Positions 50,234-62,498 of a DNA stretch of 64,000 nucleotides are shown piece after piece. Below the pieces are notes generated by a model, which was not told the origin of the DNA, did no database searches, and saw nothing but the letters and a program-made list of their open reading frames with translations. The DNA lies in NCBI GenBank assembly GCA_018343915.1, contig JABRWF010000002.1, positions 3,782,001 to 3,846,000 on the forward strand, read 5' to 3'. Position numbers and translations under genes: made by a program. Source of the DNA: Agroathelia rolfsii. Lineage: Eukaryota; Basidiomycota; Agaricomycetes; Amylocorticiales; Amylocorticiaceae. The first letter of the stretch is position 1; each line of letters starts with the position of its first letter.

Positions 50234-52559
50234 TCAAATGTCCGGTAGTTCTCGAGTGATGAGCCTTGTCCAAGTACTCTCTTTCCACCACTCTTCCATG
50301 CTGTCTATCCGCTCCCATAGCGTTTCCTCATTTACATTATAAATTTCGTATTTGCCTCCGTCCAGGGACTGGCCTTCGCGTCGGGCAACTTCAATCGCTG
50401 CCTTGTTTTCTCCCCTGTAGGTGTATGATCAGGAAAATGTTGCAAATCGTGTCATCAAAGATCAGAAGCCCACCTGAGTAGCTCCATCAATTCTTGTTTA
50501 TCTGGGAAGAATAGCCTGGGCTCTAAAACAGCCAATATGCCTAACGCCACGCGATAGAGAAAGGAGTCGCCCTCGAGGATGATCACATCCCAAATACGAG
50601 CGCAGGCTTCGAACGGTAAGTGGTCAAGGAAGAGGGGAATGAGCCAACCAGGCAGATAAGCGGAAGGAGATACATGGTGTTGTTTAAAGTTGAAGTAAAC
50701 TGTCATCAACGCATTCAAAGATGAGTGAATATATACAAAAAAGAAGTGAGAAGGCGCAGCTCGCTTTTTGGCATGCCGTCGGCTAGCAGGGTATCGAATA
50801 TCCTATCAAAAGTTAGCGGGGATGAAATTCGCACAAGTATTCAGGGCATACCGATAGTAAGCTTCTACCTGCAAGCTCGCTAGTCAGCAAATTGAATCCC
50901 GTGAAGCAAAATTGAATATATATATACATCATCTTTGGCACTATCTCCACCATAAAAGGCTCTCAAGCAATGTCTCTCCAGCATATTCCTCATGACAACA
51001 AATGCTTGGGGTGGCGGCATGGTAATCAAAAATAGAGCGGCCACTCTGGCCACACCATTGACATAGCCCAAGCGTTCGTCACTACGTGCCACGACCCATG
51101 CACAGAGTATGTCCTTGAGGTCCTCATACATAGGTCCTTCACGGTGGAATATGTGTAACGAGGGCAACGTAGAGTCGATGTCTTCTTCAATGAGCTTCAT
51201 AGTCTCGCTCGGGAAAGTTCCTGCATTAATAGCGCGCTTCGCACGAGCCAAACAGTTGCGGAAGTTATCTGTCACACAAAGAAAAATGATACACTTGGAT
51301 TATTCGAGGACAGTCAACAAGGAGCCATTGTGGAGAAAATGGCTACCTTTGCTTAGAGCAAGGGCATTACCAACTGCCCGTTCCCAGAGCGTTGCGCGCA
51401 ACTTCGTTGGAATTCCATTCCACCACAGTTGTCTTAAACGAGGGTAACGTTTTGCAGCCTGCCAATCCGGGAGGATTTCTCGCTCCCAGATGTGGAGTGA
51501 TCGTTCGATTTGGTTTTCCCGCTCAAGACGGCGCGCAGCGAATGCTTTCCGGCGTTTCTCCTCTTGAATTTCAATAAGATCTCAGTCTATCTGGATGATT
51601 ATGAGTGATGGTAATATACCTGCAGTACGGCTCTGTGCCATCATCTTGCCCCAATCAGCCATGTGCTTAAGATCCTCAGCCCGTGCTTTGGGCGGAAGAT
51701 GTTGAGGTCTTGTTTTGCTAATAACTTTCTCGAGCATGCTAGGACCCACGGATCGTGCGGGACGATGTCCAAATTTAGCTGCTGTTTGATTTGTTGTATT
51801 GGGTGATGGTGGAAGATTAGAGGAGGTTTTAGAAGGTGAGGGCAGAGGGGGAAGGTCCATCTCTGGAGTACGAGGCGAAGAAGAGGTCTCAGTAGATGGG
51901 CGGCCAGCCCTTGATACCTCAAGAGTGCTTGCAGGTGTAGACAGTGAGGATGTACTCGGAGACTTGGTCGTTCGATTGACCGTTGCTATGGTGGGATCAA
52001 CTATCACGGTCTGCGCAGCATCGTTGGATATCTCAATGACGACACTAGGATATGAAGCGGGCTCCTCAGCTGAGTACTCTTGCATAGAAACCTGTCTTTC
52101 ATGTATATTATCTACGGATTCTTCGATTTGAGGGTGGCTGAAGGATTGCGGCGGCCGTTCATCATCCAGCGATACCTGAGAGAATTCGCTGCTGAGCTGG
52201 GAAACCGAGCGCTGGTAGGGAGACATCGAATCAAGGTCAAACGTAGATACAGATGTGTCAGGCTGCGGTAAGGAGGTCGAATTGCTGTTTAGAAGCACGT
52301 TGCGATGGTCATCGAGGTTCTCTTGATGATATTTCGCCAAGTCCTGCTGTATGGCAGCTGCAGAGAGCCCTAGAGAGATTTTGCGATCGTCTTCGCCGTA
52401 GACAAATGCATCGTCTATGTCGAGAGAGCTTGAGGTATGAGCTTGGCTGCTGTTCATGAGTTGTACTGTGATGATGCTATGTGTGCTTCGGTGATGCTGC
52501 GTGAGGAACGGAATAGTTGCATTGTGGCTGACAGTGGCTGACACTGCGGCTGACATCAT
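50234..52559 (-). CDS. TBC-domain protein, atypical Rab-GAP fold
   Basis: Exons 51620-52559, 51347-51562, 50928-51268, 50852-50868, 50765-50802, 50474-50699 and 50234-50414 total 1959 nt (652 aa). The N-terminal 300 residues are Ser/Pro-rich and disordered; an internal ATG at 52457 (MNSSQAHTSSSLDIDD) is an alternative start giving 618 aa. The TBC domain begins WWNGIPTKLRATLWERAVGN and ends FKQHHVSPSAYLPGWLIPLF, FLDHLPFEACARIWD. The two catalytic fingers are missing: IEEDIDSTLP stands where IxxDxxRTxP is expected (Arg to Ser), and LGYVNGVARV where YxQGM is expected (Gln to Asn). A 17-nt exon encodes VEAYYR. The intron 50700-50764 needs a GC donor to give MPK-IYFNFKQ. Role: Rab binding or regulation, probably not catalysis. 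Confidence 0.85.
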
Positions 52560-53536
52560 GGTCAGTTGCCATGAACTCGTCTCAGCCTACTAGTATCTCA
52601 TCATGACCACTGTGATCATGCTAGTGGTAATATTTATCACAATGCTCGGATATTCGCATTAACCTCCTCATGCATTTGCAATTATGTGTGTTGGCTCTTA
52701 ATATTATCGGTACTTTGAGGGCTTCTATCACCAATCACAGCCGACGGCTCGAGCGAAGGTCGTCCGAGTCACGGGATGGGATAAGGTCTTGAATGGTTCA
52801 AGTTGACCATTATCCACTATGATGATTCTGGTTGATTGCGCCGTGCTCTTCATTACTCATGGATATGGTCATTAGCACCGAACTTTATCGTACCTTTGGT
52901 AGCATCTCATTGTTTCCGCGCACATGAACAGCGGGCGATATCCATCTTGAATGCTGTAATAGGGCATTTATCTGTTGTCATTCATACTTCGCATGGCGCA
53001 ATAGCAACAACGTTTCTGATTTTCTATCATGATGCAATTCAAAGGGGTCCAACACTACTGTCGATTACACATGATGCTGTATACTTGAATCATGCCGCCC
53101 AACGCACAACATCTCTGCTCAGAGAGGGATCATTTGCTCAGGTAAGGACTCAGGCTATCTCTTGATTGAGGTTATCACTGGCTAGGCGCTTTATTCTAAC
53201 AGCGTGAGTCCAAGGTTATGTATGCCTCAAACAATAAATCCCCCTAAACTTTAGAGCACGTATAGAATTTCCCACATCAGCTTCTGTGCGGTCCGCTCCT
53301 CTCCCGGACCCGACCTAATCTCGTGAGGAGTGACAAAACATATACGACTCCAGTAGGCGAAGCCTTCTCCCAGCGTATTTACAGGATATAGACGCCGCTG
53401 AAATGGCCTCACGATCGCGAATCTTGACGACTTTACTGCTTCGAAAAAGCTATCGACACAACACACCGAAAGTATTTTAACCCAGCAACAAGTCACTTGC
53501 ATATTCAAGTCAATTCTTGGGATCGACTCCTTTACT
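52560..53536. other. Divergent region upstream of lyase
   Basis: No supportable gene; open frames at 52836-53165 (+) and 53251-53658 (-) are unspliced, unlike any family, and the second overlaps the lyase start in antisense. Confidence 0.5.
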
Positions 53537-56507
53537 ATGCTCACAAAAAAGCTCCTAGTGCCAGGGCTGCTGGCTGCTGCTGCTCGTGCAGTGACGGTTA
53601 CGCAAACATCAACAGCATATACGTTTTCAAATTCTCTCATTACCTTTGAGTTCGTCATTTCGGGACCTTAAATCAAAGCATTGTATCTGACGTCATTATA
53701 TAGCCTCTTGAAGTCAAATGGCTATATCCAAAACTTTATATACCAGAATACTAGTCTTCTTGGTCCACCAAATGCCACGGCTAGTACAGGTTATGCCTAC
53801 TCAGGTAAAGAAATTTGGTTTTTTTTTGTAGAGGTCTTTCATCCGCTCATGTTCGGTTCCCGTGCTATCCAGATTTTCCTTCATACACCTATGCACTCGG
53901 CAATACTTCTTTCAATCTTTTGAATGGCTCCAATTGGGCTGGAATTGTGATTACCGATGACGATGCTTCGACTGGACATCTGTGATTATTCAATTCGCAT
54001 CATTGCAAACGATTCACTAATGGTGTTAATATATAGGATTCAACGGTCATGGTTCTTAAAGGACGGAGAGAGTGGTCTTCATAGCTTCCTTCGCCTTGCG
54101 TATTACAACGATACCGCTACAAACCTTGGACCAATTGGTGAAATTCGTTCCATGTTCCGCCCTACGTATCCGGAAGCACCTTGGACAGATATTATCACTA
54201 ACAATGCGCAATGGGTATGAGTCAGTTTCATTCTATACGGCTTCCATTTTGACCCTTGTGCAGGCACCCTTGCCGTCTGATGCAGCAACTGCAGCTGAGA
54301 TTCAGGTTCAGGATGCGTAAGTCAATATAGAGCGCATATATCATTAATGAACTCTGACCATATATCTTAGGACCTGGTACCTGGGTAACACGCCGTCAGA
54401 TCCATACGTTATCGCCGAGTCAGACTATTTCACAAAGGTATACTTATCTTATTTCCTGTGTGTTTTGCATTCAACTCATTTGTAGAATAGTATACCTTCG
54501 CAGATAATCAGACGAACAATGCGCACGGTCTGTATTTTGAAGCCAATGGAACAGGCTACGGTGTATGGTGGGTTATCAACCAGAAGGATACACTTTACAA
54601 TGGCCCCGTAAGTCATATTTCTTGTTCCTAGACAGAACACCGTTGACCCCGATACATTAGTTCCATGTCGATCTGATGGTAGATGGCATCACCTACGATA
54701 AACTTACAACTTCGCATGGCGGCGCTCACTCGCCAAACGTTAGTAACGGCTTCGATCGCACCTTTGGTCCTCACGTGAGTATGAATCATTCGTGCCCGGG
54801 ATGGCGCTAACACACAATCCTAATTTCAATACAGTTCTTGTATTTAAATACCGGAAATAGCGGGTATGCTCAAATCTTCTTGACAGATTGCTTAACTTGC
54901 TTAACCTTGATGTATAATAGAATACAAGGCCTGCTTGCAGATGCAGAATCATACGCTGACCCAGCATGGAATTCGGAGTTCTATGATGAAATCTCTCCCT
55001 ATGTATGCCTTTTTGTGACATTGTCTCACTGGCATGACCAATAGACCTAATTAGGTCGTTGGATACGCTCCTTCTTGGGAGCGTGGTACGTTTGAGGCCA
55101 CCGTCTCAATCCCGGAAGGTGCATCAGAGGTGGTTGCTATCCTCAGTGCTAACGGGACCCACTTCCAAGCATGTGGTTTCTTTCCTGCCTTGGAACTGTG
55201 TTCTGATGGAATATTCATTTGCAGGATAGCTCTACAATCCCGTCGGCTTACCAGTACTTCCAGACTGATGTGAAGGATGGAAAAGTTAGCTTCTCAAGAG
55301 TCAAGGAAGGAACTTATCGTTTGACAATTGTCGGAGTTGGTAAGTATTGAGCATGTTTTATCTCGTAGATTAATTAAAACCATTGCTTCATAGGTATCTT
55401 TGGGGACTATGTGCAGGACGGACTCGTCGTCAAAGCAGGAAAAACAACAACTTTCAAGGGCACATGGGTTCCAGAGTCGGCTGGTACGCTTCCTTATCCC
55501 TAATGACACCTCAAGTACTTACGGCGTTTTCTCAGGAAAGGAGCTCTGGCGCATTGGTGTCCCTGATAAGACTGCTGGAGAGTACAAAAATGGCTACGAA
55601 CGCGACTTGACTCACCCTAATCAACCTGCTAGTGGGTATCTGGTTACTTCTCTTTCTCTATTCAACTTACTGAGCGACTACGAAATCCTAGAGTACCGAA
55701 TTTACTGGGGCGCCTGGGATTTCCCAACACAATTCCCAAATGGTGTCAACTACACAATTGGGGAGAGCAATGAACTCGATGACTGGAACTACATTCACTG
55801 GTCCCAGTTCGGCCCATCTTATACTGACAACAACACATATAACCGTACGACCGGCTTTTTGTCTGTTTTGGGCCCTTGCTGATGAATATGTAGAATACAA
55901 CAACTGGTACATCAACTTTGAGCTTGATGAGGCACCCAGTGCCAATTCAACAGTAACATTTACCGTACAGCTCGCCGGTGCGAGGACAACTGCTGGCAAC
56001 ACGGGAGAGGCGACCGGAAAAGACCCGTCTTTCAATGTAGGATATATGCGCTGCTTTTTCATCGTCAAGTTCAGTGGCTAATGTCGCTCACGTTTAGATC
56101 TCGACCTACGTTAATGGCCAATCCAATCTCCTAAACTGGGCAATTGAGCCGTACCAGAGTAGCAGTTGTGGTGAGCGATCAGGTATGTCCGATATCACCT
56201 ACTTTTGTCACTTTTATTATGCTCACCTGCCTCTTTAGCCATTTCTTGCTACCTCATTGTGGGCAAGTTCCCATTCCCGGGCTCATGGCTCAAGCAAGGC
56301 TGGAATCAGTTCAATGTATGTATTCTTCGTGTTACTCCGCACGCTCAATAATGCTGATCACAGTGATATCGCCCCTTTTTCAGATCTCCCTTCCGTACGC
56401 ACAACCAGTGGTATGTTGTTCTAAACACGGTAAAGGAATGTCAGATGCTGACGTTACTGCCTTTACAGTACATTCAATATGATGCGCTTCGGTTGGAGCT
56501 GAACTGA
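53537..56507 (+). CDS. Secreted rhamnogalacturonan lyase (PL4)
   Basis: Pectin-degrading enzyme cleaving rhamnogalacturonan I by beta-elimination. Twenty exons: 53537-53649, 53704-53804, 53873-53981, 54037-54214, 54264-54316, 54371-54437, 54491-54607, 54661-54774, 54835-54863, 54921-55002, 55055-55168, 55225-55339, 55394-55483, 55536-55631, 55692-55844, 55894-56036, 56098-56182, 56239-56315, 56384-56410 and 56469-56507; total 1902 nt (633 aa). Signal peptide MLTKKLLVPGLLAAAARAVT. Lyase domain: RSWFLKDGESGLHSFLRLAY, FRPTYPEAPW, TTSHGGAHSPN. A FnIII-like domain (FEATVSIPEGASEVVAIL) and a C-terminal carbohydrate-binding-like domain (YRIYWGAWDFPTQFPNG, NWYINFELDE, SWLKQGWNQFNISLPYA) follow. The intron 55169-55224 has a GC donor. 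Exon density is far above that of the neighbours. Confidence 0.9.
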
Positions 56508-56706
56508 CCAAATTTTTTCCAATGAAAAATGCTGTTACTGGGATTGTGTTCAGTGATAATGATTAAAGATATTGAATGTATGCTTCATTATAAATGGATT
56601 TCAGGTTTTGGAATAGAATGTGGTTTCAAGCATACTCGAAGCATGAGATATGGTTCTAAAATTATGTACTGAGGGGAGAGGAGGGTAAATAGGTGGTAAA
56701 ATGAAA

Positions 56707-58166
56707 TCACTGGCCGTCGCTTTCTTCAGTACGAGCAGCATGTGTCGTAATTAAACGATGAAGTTCAGATGACGGGGTACCCCCTACTTGTATATCCTCA
56801 TCGGAGGATGAAAGCCTCTTGAAAAGATTTCGGATGACCGGTGCTGCGTTGTTGCTGAACCTGATCTCCAGCCCTGCCTTACTCAGCTCCGCGCTCTTCT
56901 TAGCGCGAGGGAACATCTCAACTTCGTACTTCTCAATAGCCTCGGAGAGGGCGTTACGGCTAACTAATGTGTCAGAATCCAAAACACCATCCTTGTGTGA
57001 AATGATGGCCTCCCAGAGCTTCAGTGCATCTTCCATGGCAACATTGACGCCCACTCCGCCAAAAGGTGACATCAGGTGCGCCGCGTCTCCTATTAGGGTA
57101 AGCCTAAGATAAATATTACTTAGCTAACTCGCATGCTATAGCATGAAATAAAATATACCCATGTTTATGCTCCCACTCAGCGCCTATTGGAAGCATGTCA
57201 AGCGGACATGCGACGAGAGGCTCGTCAGTCTTGAGAATGAAATCCTTAAACTCTTGCTTCCAAGCGGGAAAGTACTCCTCCATAAGCTGCTGACCGGCCG
57301 TAGGAGATGTCCAATCAATTCCACACTCTTTGAACCACGTCTCCGGGACACGAAGCTGGGCGTAGGTGACCGCGGCGTCGCCACTTTGAACCTGCGCTGA
57401 TATGGTACGCTCATCGTCGCAAGCTAGACAGCTTCCAGCGCCAATTAACGCAGATATCTCAGGATGTCGGTTGGGAGTATCTTTCAGAGTGCCCACGACG
57501 GCAGTGATACCACAGTAGAACGGCTTCTCTTGTGTGAGAAGAGGTCTGACTTTGGACCAGGCTCCGTCCGCGCCAATGACGAGATTGAAACCGCGTTCGA
57601 TGCTCCTGTCTTCAAAATGAAGATCGTATAATCCTACTTCACTGGCCGATGCTTCAACACTGCGCAGCTTCCTACCAGCTGATTGACCCGGGAGTCAGAG
57701 AGTCGAGCAAGAAATCCCGAAGCTGCCGACGGTCAATTTCAGGACGGCTCTTCCCGCGACGATTCCCAGCGGCATTCTCGTCAAAATACACTTTGCCAGT
57801 GGAGTCGAAGAGCTTATAAACGTCGCTCTCCGTACGCATATACTTGGTGAATTCACCCCAAAGGCCTTGGTTTCATGATGACTTGAGTAACATTGAATGC
57901 CAGATATAGCAATGCATCAAACCTGCTTTACGGAGAGCGAGTTGCCCCGTCTCAACATGGAGATCGAGTGAGCCTCCTTGACCGCGTGCGTCCCTAGACT
58001 TTTCGGACTCGTACACAGAGCAAGAAAAGCCACTGTTTTGCAACAAACGTGCGAGAGTTAAACCTGCCGGTCCAGCTAGTGCAATGTCAGAGCTCAGAAA
58101 ATGTAATAAGAGTAAACTTTGAGTCTCACCGCCAATAACAGCATTCTTGAGGATATTTAGAGACAT
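56707..58166 (-). pseudogene. FAD-dependent monooxygenase, copy 1, frameshifted
   Basis: Four exons like those of copy 2: 58130-58166, 57923-58075, 57159-57865 and 56707-57103. FAD-binding start AVIGGAGPAGLTLARLLQ, the GADGAWSKVRPLL motif and LTLIGDAAHLMSPFGGVGVN are intact, so the family is PHBH/TetX-like aromatic hydroxylase. Exon 3 is 707 nt where copy 2 has 709. The deficit falls between LLDSL and KLRSVEAS: copy 1 reads into a TAG at 57672-57674, and the frame resumes with RKLRSVEAS two bases off. No intron can bridge it without removing conserved residues. The C-terminal extension after residue about 400 differs from copy 2 and is longer. Apart from the 2-nt loss the frame is open, so the damage looks recent, or it could be a sequencing error. 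Confidence 0.8.
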
Positions 58167-59924
58167 ATTTTACTACTAGTATGTGCCAGTGGGGTGAAAG
58201 TGATTAGTCCGAATGTGTGTTGTCTATCTCATATGTAAACGTAAAGTGTTTAAATACTCATGAGAGCACAATGTCATGTCAATGACGTTGTGGCTTGAAG
58301 GAAAACGATCTCGCAAAATATCGGCGCCCTCATCGATGCCGAGCAGACAACACAGCGATGATATCAGTGGCAGAGATTTCAGTTCAGTCGCCAGGGCCTA
58401 GTGGAAACCTATTTACGAGTGTACACGGCATCGTGCCGGTCGTGGTTCATTATGATTGCCTCCACTTGAGCATGATTTCCATAATAATACGACACTAGCA
58501 TTTGGAACTGCCGGAGGTGGTACGTACCATTAGCTGGTAGTGGCCGCACATGATGCATACGGCCCTCGTCTGAATGATTCCGACGAGAAAAACTGCTCAT
58601 TGGATCCGGTCATATTCGGTGCAACCTCGATGGTCGATTCGGAAGCTTCAAGCTCAGGTATCTCATCAATCAGGATCATGATGCATGATGCATACGTACA
58701 TGCCAATGCCAGGAGTTTTTCAAGTTGCATGCACCAACTTGAAGGGGTGTCACGGAAGTAAATTTTAGACCATAGTATTTGCTAAGCCAATTTGCTGACG
58801 GCACGTCACTTGCAGTCACGTGCAGCCCGACACTCGCCAGTCTCATATCAATCGAGCGGTATTTTGTTTTATCTTTTCTTTCGCGTTCGTCGGGCTCTGC
58901 GCAGCCGCTAGCGGAATCGATTGGAGGGAAATACAAATTACTTGTAAAACTGACATAAGACAGTCGATTTGTGTACAGATACAGAAGCTTCATTCGAATT
59001 TACTTGTGTCTGTCATTTCTCGTTTGATCTCGTGGCACTCTGGGGGTTTGAAGAGGAAAATGTCGTTTCTACCAATCTTGTGACAAATCCCCTTGCTTTG
59101 GATAAAGGATTTGGTAAAAAGCGTTAATCACGTGACTTAATTTGCCGCTAGAATATCGTCACGTGATGCTTGCTCTTACCAATCCTTTTACTCAAAGTAA
59201 AGCGGTTGATAGAAGTATTGGTAGAAATGGCGCTTTCCCCTGAAAAACACCGGAGTGTGACTAGCCGTCACACCCTTCCCCCCCTCTCCCACCAACTCGA
59301 GCCAATTCAAATACCAAATGAGGTACGAGTCCTATATATGGCATCTACTACCATTTCTGGCACCCCCGCCACGTACAATGATATTGATCAAATGCGACCA
59401 TAGTGGATTAGAACTTGTAGTAAGAGCTTGCAGCGAGTACTACATCACTAACTGAATGAATTCGTGGTGTATAGGTACTATCAGGATCAACCCGTTAGAG
59501 GTGCATTGGGGAAAAAATAATATAAAATGCAATAATAAGATGTTATATCGAATTTATTAAGATAGATAGTACGATATTTCGGCCTCCAAAGTAAATTATG
59601 TGCAACGAATGATGGAAGATTTGACAAGTATAACAGATGCAGTGAGCGAATAAATATCGACGGAGGGCAGACTGATGCTATTGAAGTAATAGGATCTTAT
59701 CAAAACTATCAGGTTGGGCACAAGCGAGTGGAAAATATCATGATTCAGAAGTGTCCCTAGCATTGGCTTGCAGATCTGCATCATCATCACGAACCATGAT
59801 TTAATACGCAGCTGGACGGTTTCCTCTGAAAGGTTAAAGTGTATCATGGTCCAGACCGGAGAATCTTGTGATTTATGTCAGTTTAGGGATGTGCATCGTT
59901 GAACCGGCTATCTTCAAGTTGAAC
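58167..59924. other. Spacer between monooxygenase copy 1 and the 7-TM gene
   Basis: No gene supported. Three CACGTG sites lie within 350 bp (58817, 59129, 59160) and a small inverted repeat TCAAGTTG/CAACTTGA near 58727-58742. Confidence 0.45.
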
Positions 59925-62020
59925 CTACTTGGCGTCATTGGATTCCTGATAAATATGGAGCTGGCTGGCACTATCGATCGTGGTTCCGCAAGCCATCTGG
60001 GTGAGCTCAAAACCACCTGTCGTAAAGACGGCATCGTTGCTAGTAGTATTATCTATACCGTCGTCAGTAATCCCTGAGTCGCCCTCAAGTTCTCTTTGCA
60101 CCGTTTCACGAGAATTAAGTCTGTGAAAAGATTTTGTTAACATCGGTTCGGAAATTGATTAAAACGTTCCTACGTTGAAATGAGGGAACACATGTATACT
60201 GTTAGGGCAATTAGAATCATAGCAATAGTAAATACAGAGAACGTCAACGTGGATTTTACTTACGCCGAGTTGAAATGAAATGAAACGACATGTAGACCAA
60301 CGAGTTGTTAGATACCATCAACTTCAAGGAGGGATAAGTCAACGCCTATCCACCAAGCAGTATAGTATGTCTTGATAGTAAGTTAATACTCACAATAATA
60401 CCAGCTATCAGGGCGAAGATGCTGCACGTTAATTACCATAAGAGATCAAGAGTCATCACTTGAATAGTGCAAAATAAAGTTACGTTGTTAGTAATCCTGA
60501 TCGTTAATCATTCAGTATTTTGGTATAACAGAATGAAACTAAGCCACTCGAGCCTCACCAGTATTTAGAGTATACCAGATCAGCTTGTTGATCATTCGGC
60601 TTGTTCTAAGGCACGATACTCAAAAGGATGAGTCATGAATCGAGGAGAAGAACAGAACTAGGGCACCTAGCTAGCGGGGATCGACGACTGTGAACTCGAA
60701 GAAGCCAAATTATCGTAGCCGCTATTAAAGAATCGCAAATGGCTGGCAAAAGGGCTACAACGCCGCCTAAGGACTAAATCTGAATTATGAGCTAAAGAGT
60801 TCAATGCACATCAAGGAAAACGGCAATTACAGGTAGTATACCTCTCGAACTGTTTGTGTAGGACCACGATGGTGCTCTAAGACTAAAATTACCAGATTGT
60901 AAGAACACAAAACCCGTTAACCATAGTAAATTATTGAACAAGAACGCACCCAGTAATCACAAAGCCTAAAAAATCCCAGGTTCTTGTCATTAGTTTAAAA
61001 CGCGTTAATAGTTAGGCGCCACGAACACATAGCAAGTCCTTTAATCCAAGTTAGATGTGTATTCGTTAGTAGTTGTGTCAAAATCAGAGGCTCACCCAAT
61101 GTCGTCATACTTAGAACACACTTAATTGTAAAAAGATGAGTCGGGATTTAATTCGATTTGAAGATCATTGGTTCGCTTACGATGATACTTGGTATAACCG
61201 GGCGGAAACGTTCACTGACTAAAGGCGGAATCAATTGACTGAGTCCATCCAGTAAGGAACAATGGAGTTTAAAAGGCTTACGGCGGTATATTCGGAAGGC
61301 AAAAAAGCTATGAGACACGTATGAGCGGTGTTATCATCGGCACTCAAAGCTATATAAAAAAACCTGGCTTACAATTGTGTAGCAGTACTCAAAACAGTCT
61401 GATCTGAGGATGAGTCTCTGTATTATTCAGGTCGGCATTATCTTGAACTTACTGCAACAAATATTTGAAGCTGTTAATAGTCTCGTCAGGTACTGGTGCA
61501 ACGATGATGAGTCCGAGTCCAGTCACTCACCAAAAGGCTCCTGCAAAAACTATGTTATCAGAGAAGAAAAATAAAGATATAGTATTTGGAACCTGCCATA
61601 TCATATCGAACAGCTTATCGACATTGCCGAAGTTCTTGACGGAGTATATATAGTGCATGGGCAAGAAGTGCAGCATGAAACGTTTCCGTTGCCCTTGGTA
61701 ACTATAAGTGCCAGTTGGAAAAAAACTGGAAATACAAGGTTCGTACATTAGCGCTGCAACCTAAAGACAGCCGTCAAACACAATCAAAGCAAACTGCTAC
61801 TCCGGATTCATGCACACTTACGAATGACTTGAGAGACAACGAGTCTTTGGCAGAGTACTCCACAAAGTATAGGTAGCATTGAAGGCATGTTACTCCGTAT
61901 ATTCTAACCTTAGAAACTCAATCGTGGCACACTTCAGGATGTTCACATGAGCAAAGACGCATACACAGATGAAATAAGCACTCCAATTTCCAGCGAGCCC
62001 AAGAACAGTTCTGTCGACAT
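59925..62020 (-). pseudogene. Basidiomycete 7-TM protein gene (DUF6534-like), probably decayed
   Basis: Many short exons on the minus strand. Readable parts in order: MSTELFLGSLEIGVLISSVY (61947-62020), IIYGVTCLQCYLYFVEYSAK (61822-61903), VAALM (61747-61760), TETFHAALLAHALYI then SVKNFGNVDKLFDMIWQ (61593-61693), 61531-61540, 61453-61470, FFAFRIYR (about 61282-61310), LSERFRPVIPSII (about 61193-61230), LLPAICDSLIAATIIWLL (about 60700-60760), RMINKLIWYTLNTG (about 60560-60605), SIFALIAGII (about 60395-60425), LKLMVSNNSLVYMSFHFIST (about 60265-60340) and the soluble tail LNSRETVQRELEGD (59925-60121). This order matches fungal seven-helix proteins of unknown function. At a TATATATA tract in 61593-61693 the frame slips by two. 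Several middle junctions cannot be joined in frame. An alternative short intron could rescue the slip but breaks the family motif. Confidence 0.6.
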
Positions 62021-62498
62021 TCTCACTGAATGCTGAATTGTCTGATGTGCGGCGTGATGCTAGTGGCAGGTAGGTCTTTGACGGAAGATGGGGAACACAA
62101 AAGGGAAGGGATTGCAACACAGCAAGGATAGCGAGGATAAATAGCCACTTTTGTCACCGTTGGCCCATACCGGCGTCTAGAAATCGCGGCTAGGAATATG
62201 AAGGGATGCAAAGTTGTCCGAACAGGATCAACACAACCCTGGCTAGGAACTCCTCTGGACCTGTGCTCAGTTTGATGGTGTGCCCCACTACTTGCAAGGG
62301 CCAATATAAACCGAGTGAGCTGGGGGCAGTGTACATAGTAGCAAAGGTTTTCAACAGACGTGCTTAAAAAAACACGGATCTTTTTTTTCATAGAATGGGG
62401 TTAAACAAAATGACATAAGAACAATATAATAATACATGACTAATTTTCATCAATACAGTTAAGGGTGACACCTGTTACAAGGTGCTAAGGGTTGGCGT
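62021..62498. other. Spacer upstream of 7-TM gene / 3' flank of monooxygenase 2
   Basis: No gene supported; short antisense frames only. Confidence 0.45.

Noticed and set aside
53251..53658. 135-codon minus-strand frame over the lyase start
   Set aside because: Overlaps the signal peptide exon of the lyase in antisense and shows no domain.
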